Shown here: positions 7,251-10,000 of the stretch, one piece after another | Layout: every line of letters begins with the position of its first letter | Numbering within the stretch: position 1 is the first letter of the stretch | Assembly: GCA_034096865.1 (NCBI GenBank) | Contig: JAWQFJ010016901.1 | Coordinates: forward strand, 1 to 10,000 | Origin: Theodoxus fluviatilis | Lineage: Eukaryota; Mollusca; Gastropoda; Cycloneritida; Neritidae | Reading direction: 5' to 3' | Length of the DNA stretch: 10,000 nucleotides | Translations under genes and position numbers: made by a program | The notes under the pieces: generated by a model | What the model was told of the DNA's origin: nothing | The model's input: the letters and a program-made list of their open reading frames with translations, nothing else | Database searches by the model: none

Positions 7251-7779
7251 TGTTGCGGAAGAATGTGAAATGCTTGCGGATGCAAATGTAATGGGAAATG
7301 CCGCAGAAGGCTCGGGAACTTTCCCTGTCCTTGAACAGATCAGATTGGACCGAGACGGACGATTTTTAGTGACGATGACGTAATAATGAAAAGTGACGTA
7401 TGACAGCGACGAAAATGACAGTTAGGAAAAATATGGCACGGTAGGAAAGACGTGGCGTTTCGGCGTGTTATCGCTGGGAGTGATTGCTGGGAGAAGTAGT
7501 GGCATCATGGGTGTAGGGATAAGTCGAACCGTGATGACTCTGGCCTATGAAGAGAGGTAAGAGTCTGTCCTGATTGTTCATGGAGCAGAAATGGATGAGG
7601 TCGTTGTTGTGAGCAAGTGAGAGCTTGTGGAGCTGTTGGCGCCTTTGAAAGCGCACTCGCCATCGCTGTACGCATGATGGAATAAAGATCTTCCCAGAAA
7701 ACTTCAGCCGAAGTCCTAATTCTACTTTCCTGGCGCGAGCTGGGACGGACCGCAAGTTAGAGACCACCTACCCGCAACA
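7251..7779 (+). repeat. 3' LTR (529 bp)
   Basis: This is the second copy of the LTR, bounded by TGTTGCGG and CCGCAACA. It carries the same CRE-like sites (7376 and 7394) and poly(A) signal (7681-7686) as the 5' copy and is 2 bp shorter through two single-base indels. In an active element this copy would provide the 3' processing site of the genomic RNA, and AATAAA lies about 100 bp before its end. Confidence 0.95.
7681..7686 (+). promoter_or_regulatory. Poly(A) signal AATAAA in 3' LTR
   Basis: This canonical hexamer lies near the end of the 3' LTR and is the probable 3' processing signal of the element's RNA. The copy in the 5' LTR would have to be bypassed or lie upstream of the cap site. 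Confidence 0.6.
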
Positions 7780-7783
7780 ATAG
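7780..7783. repeat. Target site duplication, right (ATAG)
   Basis: This is the right-hand copy of the 4-bp duplication. The target sequence resumes directly after it (CAAAGCGCAACCTAGG), as in the empty site at 8010. Confidence 0.93.
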
Positions 7784-7900
7784 CAAAGCGCAACCTAGGA
7801 TCCTCTGACGAGCGTACCTTATCTAACCGATCAAGATAACGCGGGGCTAGGGGATAAATCGAGTGTTAAAAAGATAAATCGCCGTTGTGAATACGGGCCC
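7784..7900 (+). repeat. MITE-like unit copy A, right fragment
   Basis: This fragment continues the target interrupted by the retrotransposon. It matches 8010-8126 over 117 bp with six substitutions by eye and no gaps, and ends in GGGCCC (7895-7900). Direct GATAAATCG words lie inside both copies. Together with 4766-4815 it makes a left-truncated copy of the unit. Confidence 0.88.
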
Positions 7901-7901
7901 A

Positions 7902-8126
7902 GGGCCCATATCCAGAACGGCGAGTTATTTAAACCCCGATTTATCTCTAAACTCAGACGATTCCAACTGTCTGTTCCACTCTCCCTTGGCTGGAAACCAG
8001 TATATATAGCAAAGCGCAACCTAGGATCCTCGGACGAACGTACCTTATCTAACCGATCAAGATAACCCGGGGTTAGGGGATAAATCGAGTGTTAAAAAGA
8101 TAAATCGCCGTTCTGGATACGGGCCC
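7902..8126 (+). mobile_element. MITE-like element copy B, 225 bp, with terminal inverted repeats
   Basis: The unit begins GGGCCCATATCCAGAACGG and ends with the inverted form of GGGCCCGTATCCAGAACGG. The first 22 bases of each end match with one mismatch. Further in, AACCCCGATTTATC on the left is mirrored by GATAAATCGAGTGTT on the right, so the imperfect terminal repeat may reach about 50 bp. It has no coding capacity. Copies A and B are head to tail with a period of 226 bp and one base between them. The terminal GGGCCC is compatible with several DNA-transposon families (PIF/Harbinger ends can start GG), but I see no target duplication and do not assign a family. Copy B contains the intact target (TATATATAGCAAAG at 8001-8014) into which the LTR element inserted in copy A. 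Confidence 0.75.
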
Positions 8127-8640
8127 AGAGAGTTAAAGAGTGATGTTTGAACACTGAATAGAAAAAAGTAACATAAAATCAGGCAACTTGCCTTCATTTA
8201 TATGTTAGCATTTATCTTAAGAACTTAATCAATAAAACCAATTTGGGACATATTCATGTAGACGAAAGAATATTCAAATGTATGCAAATACAATCTCTTA
8301 ATCAGTAATATTTGTGACTTTTATGTGAGTTTAGAGTGTCTTTAATGACTCATCTGATCACAGATGCAAATTACATAATTCCTATCTGAATTATCCATGT
8401 AATTTTGTTTTGTATGCAAATGAATCACTTTTGATATGCAAATTAGACTGAATTACATGCTGCTTGTACCAAAACAAAAGGTTCTTACAATCAGTAAGAG
8501 CATTTTCACAGTTTTGCCTCCTGTTGTTCATTTCTTTCGTGTTTATAAATGTTTTTAAATTATGCATCATAAAAAACATGCAAAAATATGCAAATTTATG
8601 CAAATAAGTAACAAGACATGAGACGGACACTATTCCAGTT
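8127..8640. other. AT-rich non-coding region with an octamer cluster
   Basis: No gene is seen. Six perfect ATGCAAAT octamers lie on the plus strand at 8282-8289, 8364-8371, 8414-8421, 8436-8443, 8588-8595 and 8598-8605, with a near match (ATGCAAAA) at 8578. ATGCAAAT is the POU/Oct-factor consensus. The cluster may be regulatory or may reflect the base composition and repeat history of this AT-rich stretch. Confidence 0.5.
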
Positions 8641-8990
8641 GGAGCCATTTTAATCTACACCTAACAATTTGAGTGCATACCAATTTTTACAAAGATATCT
8701 CTTCTGGTTGGGAAATAACAGCAAAAAAACGATGCATTTTGTCCTTTTTCTGGTGCCTCGGCCGTTGTTCTTTGTCTCTACATTGAAAATGTCTCTCAAA
8801 ATAGGCCCTTTGGAAGGCTGTAACTGTGAATCTACTAGAGCGATTTTCAAAATTCAAATCGTATGTGCTTAGAATCATTAGCTCTAAGAATAGAAATAAG
8901 TGGCATAACTGTGCAGTTATTAAAAAAATTTTGATTGGACATGCTAATAAAAGCACGTAGGTCAGCCCTTGACAAATAAACCTATCGACC
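8641..8990. other. Unassigned region between octamer cluster and CT-rich tract
   Basis: No gene is recognised. Short open frames on both strands (for example around 8687-9010 minus) show no family-like sequence. Its right part may belong to the minus-strand LTR described next. Confidence 0.35.
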
Positions 8991-9017
8991 CGTATAAACG
9001 TTCGCACCAACCTTCCA

Positions 9018-9230
9018 CCTCTGCCCGCTCTCTGCCTCTCTCTCTCTGTCTGCCCGTCTCTGCTGTGGTTGTGGAGCCGATCTCTTCTCTTCGTCTACTT
9101 CTCTCTTCGGTGCCTCGCCTTCCTCTTCTCTCTTTCTGCGTCTTCACTCTTCGGTGCTTCGTCCTCCTCTTCTCTCTTCTTCTCACCCAGCAGGCGGACC
9201 GATCTCTTCTTCTCTCCTCTCCTCTCCTCA
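9018..9230 (+). repeat. CT-rich low-complexity tract with a 44-bp repeat
   Basis: Plus-strand pyrimidine-rich sequence is dominated by CTCT and TCTTC words. A 44-bp unit containing CTCTTCGGTGC recurs (about 9103 and 9147), and CCGATCTCTTCT occurs at about 9077 and 9198. The open frames on both strands here are products of composition, not genes. Confidence 0.7.
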
Positions 9231-9231
9231 C

Positions 9232-9270
9232 GCAGACTCTAGGCAGACTGTAGGCAGACTCAGGCAGACT
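9232..9270 (+). repeat. Four short GCAGACT repeats
   Basis: GCAGACT occurs at about 9232, 9243, 9254 and 9264, with a spacing of 11, 11 and 10 bases. Most copies are preceded by AG and separated by TG, TC or CA. It is a small tandem array inside the putative LTR. Confidence 0.75.
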
Positions 9271-9507
9271 GATCGCTGTCTTCTCGCTCTCTCTAACATA
9301 GCTATCAGCTCACAGCCAACTCACGACCTAACTTTTCTCACCACCGTTCAGACCCCAGAGCGAACACCGCTCACAACCCCGGGTCAGAACTCAATTTCTA
9401 CTCACTCCAACCCTCCATTCCAACCCCATACAGCCGGCGGACTACCAACCAGCTAAAACCAAGTCTCTCTCATGTAAGATACTTCCGAAACCCATTTCCC
9501 CATTACA

Positions 9508-9520
9508 TCCCCCACCTTTT
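9508..9520 (-). other. Polypurine tract of the minus-strand element
   Basis: On the minus strand this reads AAAAGGTGGGGGA and abuts TGTAATGGGG. The A-run, G-run and TG start are the usual plus-strand primer and LTR boundary. Confidence 0.7.
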
Positions 9521-9524
9521 AAAC

Positions 9525-9568
9525 GAAAAGAAATTAGTTGTTCCCACACGGGGCAACAGTTTCTTTTC
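9525..9568 (-). other. Imperfect hairpin between RNase H stop and polypurine tract
   Basis: Outer arms GAAAAGAAA (9525-9533) and TTTCTTTTC (9560-9568) pair over 9 bp. After a small internal loop, GTTG (9537-9540) pairs with CAAC (9554-9557), and after a TT bulge CCC (9543-9545) pairs with GGG (9551-9553) around an ACACG loop. It would sit in the 3' untranslated part of the minus-strand element. Confidence 0.6.
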
Positions 9569-9627
9569 TTTCAGCATTTCAATCCAGTACTGTACAGACA
9601 CAGGTTTATATATGAATACACAGGAAA

Positions 9628-9768
9628 TTATGCATCAAAAACTCTAGATAGGGCATCAGCCATGACATTCTCAGAACCAGGAATATGCAAAATAGACAGA
9701 TTATATTCTTGCAACGCCAAACTCCAGCGGAGAATGCGCTGATTTGTTGCTTTCATATGATGAACAAC
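9628..9768 (-). pseudogene. Ty3/gypsy RNase H C-terminal fragment
   Basis: The minus-strand reading from about 9768 to TAA at 9630-9628 contains HHMKATNQRILRWSLALQEY followed by IPGSENVMADALSRV, the signature end of Ty3/gypsy RNase H, where the HIPG.xN..ADALSR block closes the domain. Only about the last 45 residues are here; protease, RT and the main RNase H active-site region are not. The frame stops eight bases after ALSRV and no integrase follows within 110 bp, where a polypurine tract and an LTR begin. Upstream the sequence changes abruptly near 9770-9780 to exon-like DNA. It could be the 3' remnant of a larger element, or an element whose integrase lay elsewhere. Element type is certain from the motif; autonomy is ruled out by truncation in this copy. 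Confidence 0.85.
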
Positions 9769-9783
9769 TGCAACACGACCTAG

Positions 9784-9944
9784 ACCACAGCAATCCTGTC
9801 CTCCACGTACTGACACAGACAGGACACCTGACGCACGTGTCTGGAAGGCTCACACACGGGCAGCTTGCCCTCGATGTAGTCCCTCATGTAGTCCCCGCTG
9901 TATGTCAGCAGTAGCTCCAGTGCCCGACTCTGCTCAGGTGAGCT
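9784..9944 (-). CDS. Possible host-gene exon, protein not recognised
   Basis: On the minus strand a pyrimidine-rich acceptor, TCTCTCTGTTACAG, ends at 9945 and is followed by an open frame starting SSPEQSRALELLLTYSG and running to a TAG at 9782-9780. Its composition is GC-richer and less repetitive than the surrounding DNA, with a balanced, helix-forming amino-acid mix (Leu-rich start, then GDYMRDYIEGK and a Cys/Arg-containing end), as in conserved intracellular proteins. The donor is not clear: the frame meets TAG at the point where the RNase H fragment begins, so the exon may be cut by the insertion or end just before. No catalytic motif is visible and I do not recognise the family. It may belong to a gene that continues beyond position 10000. 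Confidence 0.4.
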
Positions 9945-10000
9945 CTGTAACAGAGAGACATGGAGTGTGAGTATAGCTTTCATTAAGAAGACTTTATGAC

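Larger units (their letters stand above)
4816..7779 (+). mobile_element. Non-autonomous Ty3/gypsy-type LTR retrotransposon, 2964 bp
   Basis: The element has two direct LTRs (4816-5346 and 7251-7779), both starting TGTTGCGG and ending CCGCAACA, an 8-bp terminal inverted repeat with TG...CA ends. A PBS-like site follows the 5' LTR by one base, and a polypurine tract lies just before the 3' LTR. The flanks carry a 4-bp direct repeat, ATAG. The 1904-bp interior codes one ORF (5387-6880) that keeps a Gag-like coiled coil and an integrase HHCC zinc finger only. Protease, reverse transcriptase, RNase H and the integrase core are missing, so it cannot copy itself alone. The LTRs show no substitutions by eye, only two single-base indels, so insertion is probably recent. 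Ty3/gypsy assignment rests on the zinc-finger sequence. Confidence 0.93.
8819..9507 (-). repeat. Probable 3' LTR of a minus-strand Ty3/gypsy element (far edge uncertain)
   Basis: Read on the minus strand, a polypurine tract (9508-9520) leads directly into TGTAATGGGG starting at 9507, a typical LTR start downstream of an RNase H fragment. The far edge is a guess: TGTAACTG at 8819-8826 on the plus strand would give a terminal CAGTTACA, pairing its last five bases with the first five of the LTR, for a length of 689 bp. The other LTR lies outside the window or is lost, so neither length nor target duplication can be tested. The body holds a GA-rich segment (CT-rich on the plus strand). Confidence 0.45.

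Noticed and set aside
7129..7383. 84-codon ORF spanning the 3' LTR start
   Set aside because: It crosses the polypurine tract and LTR boundary, so coding is implausible.
8962..9253. Arg/Glu-rich minus and Leu/Ser-rich plus ORFs in the CT-rich tract
   Set aside because: Low-complexity pyrimidine/purine sequence gives open frames by composition.
9232..9270. Possible CRISPR-like array of short repeats
   Set aside because: Repeats of 7-11 bp without spacers in an animal-type sequence; this is a simple tandem repeat.

Overview
The window looks like repeat-rich DNA from an animal nuclear genome. It contains splice-like signals, decayed transposase and Ty3/gypsy-type sequence, a nested LTR insertion and a short TIR element, and almost no intact host coding sequence. 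The protein families are of kinds common in marine invertebrates. A mollusc is my best guess, but it is inference only and weakly supported.

Layout: 1-1071 holds nothing I can assign. 1072-4155 is a decayed gene of a hAT-like, transposase-derived family. It has a coiled-coil N-terminal part, a DGTSR motif, a C..H motif, a CER.FG.LD block, a basic linker and a C-terminal Tudor-like module. Three reading-frame changes and one nonsense codon break it. 4156-4765 is unassigned AT-rich DNA.

4766-8126 is a nested repeat block. Two head-to-tail copies of a 226-bp MITE-like unit with GGGCCC termini lie here. A 2964-bp LTR retrotransposon (4816-7779) has inserted into the first copy. The retrotransposon has 531/529-bp LTRs that differ only by two single-base indels, a PBS-like site, a polypurine tract and a 4-bp target duplication (ATAG). 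The second MITE copy keeps the uninterrupted target, so it acts as a built-in empty site. Inside the element one ORF joins a Glu/Lys/Gln-rich coiled-coil Gag-like region to an integrase HHCC zinc finger. Protease, reverse transcriptase, RNase H and the integrase core are absent, so the element is non-autonomous and would need a partner to move.

8127-8990 is AT-rich and non-coding, with six perfect ATGCAAAT octamers in 324 bp. About 8819-9768 on the minus strand is the 3' end of a second Ty3/gypsy-type element: a C-terminal RNase H fragment, a stop, a 3' region with a hairpin, a polypurine tract and the start of an LTR whose body is GA-rich on that strand. No integrase lies between RNase H and the LTR. 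Immediately upstream of it on the minus strand (9784-9944) is an exon-like open segment with a good splice acceptor, possibly part of a host gene that runs beyond the window. I do not recognise its protein.

There is no operon-like cooperation here. The genes are mobile-element relics, plus one recently inserted element and possibly the edge of a host gene.
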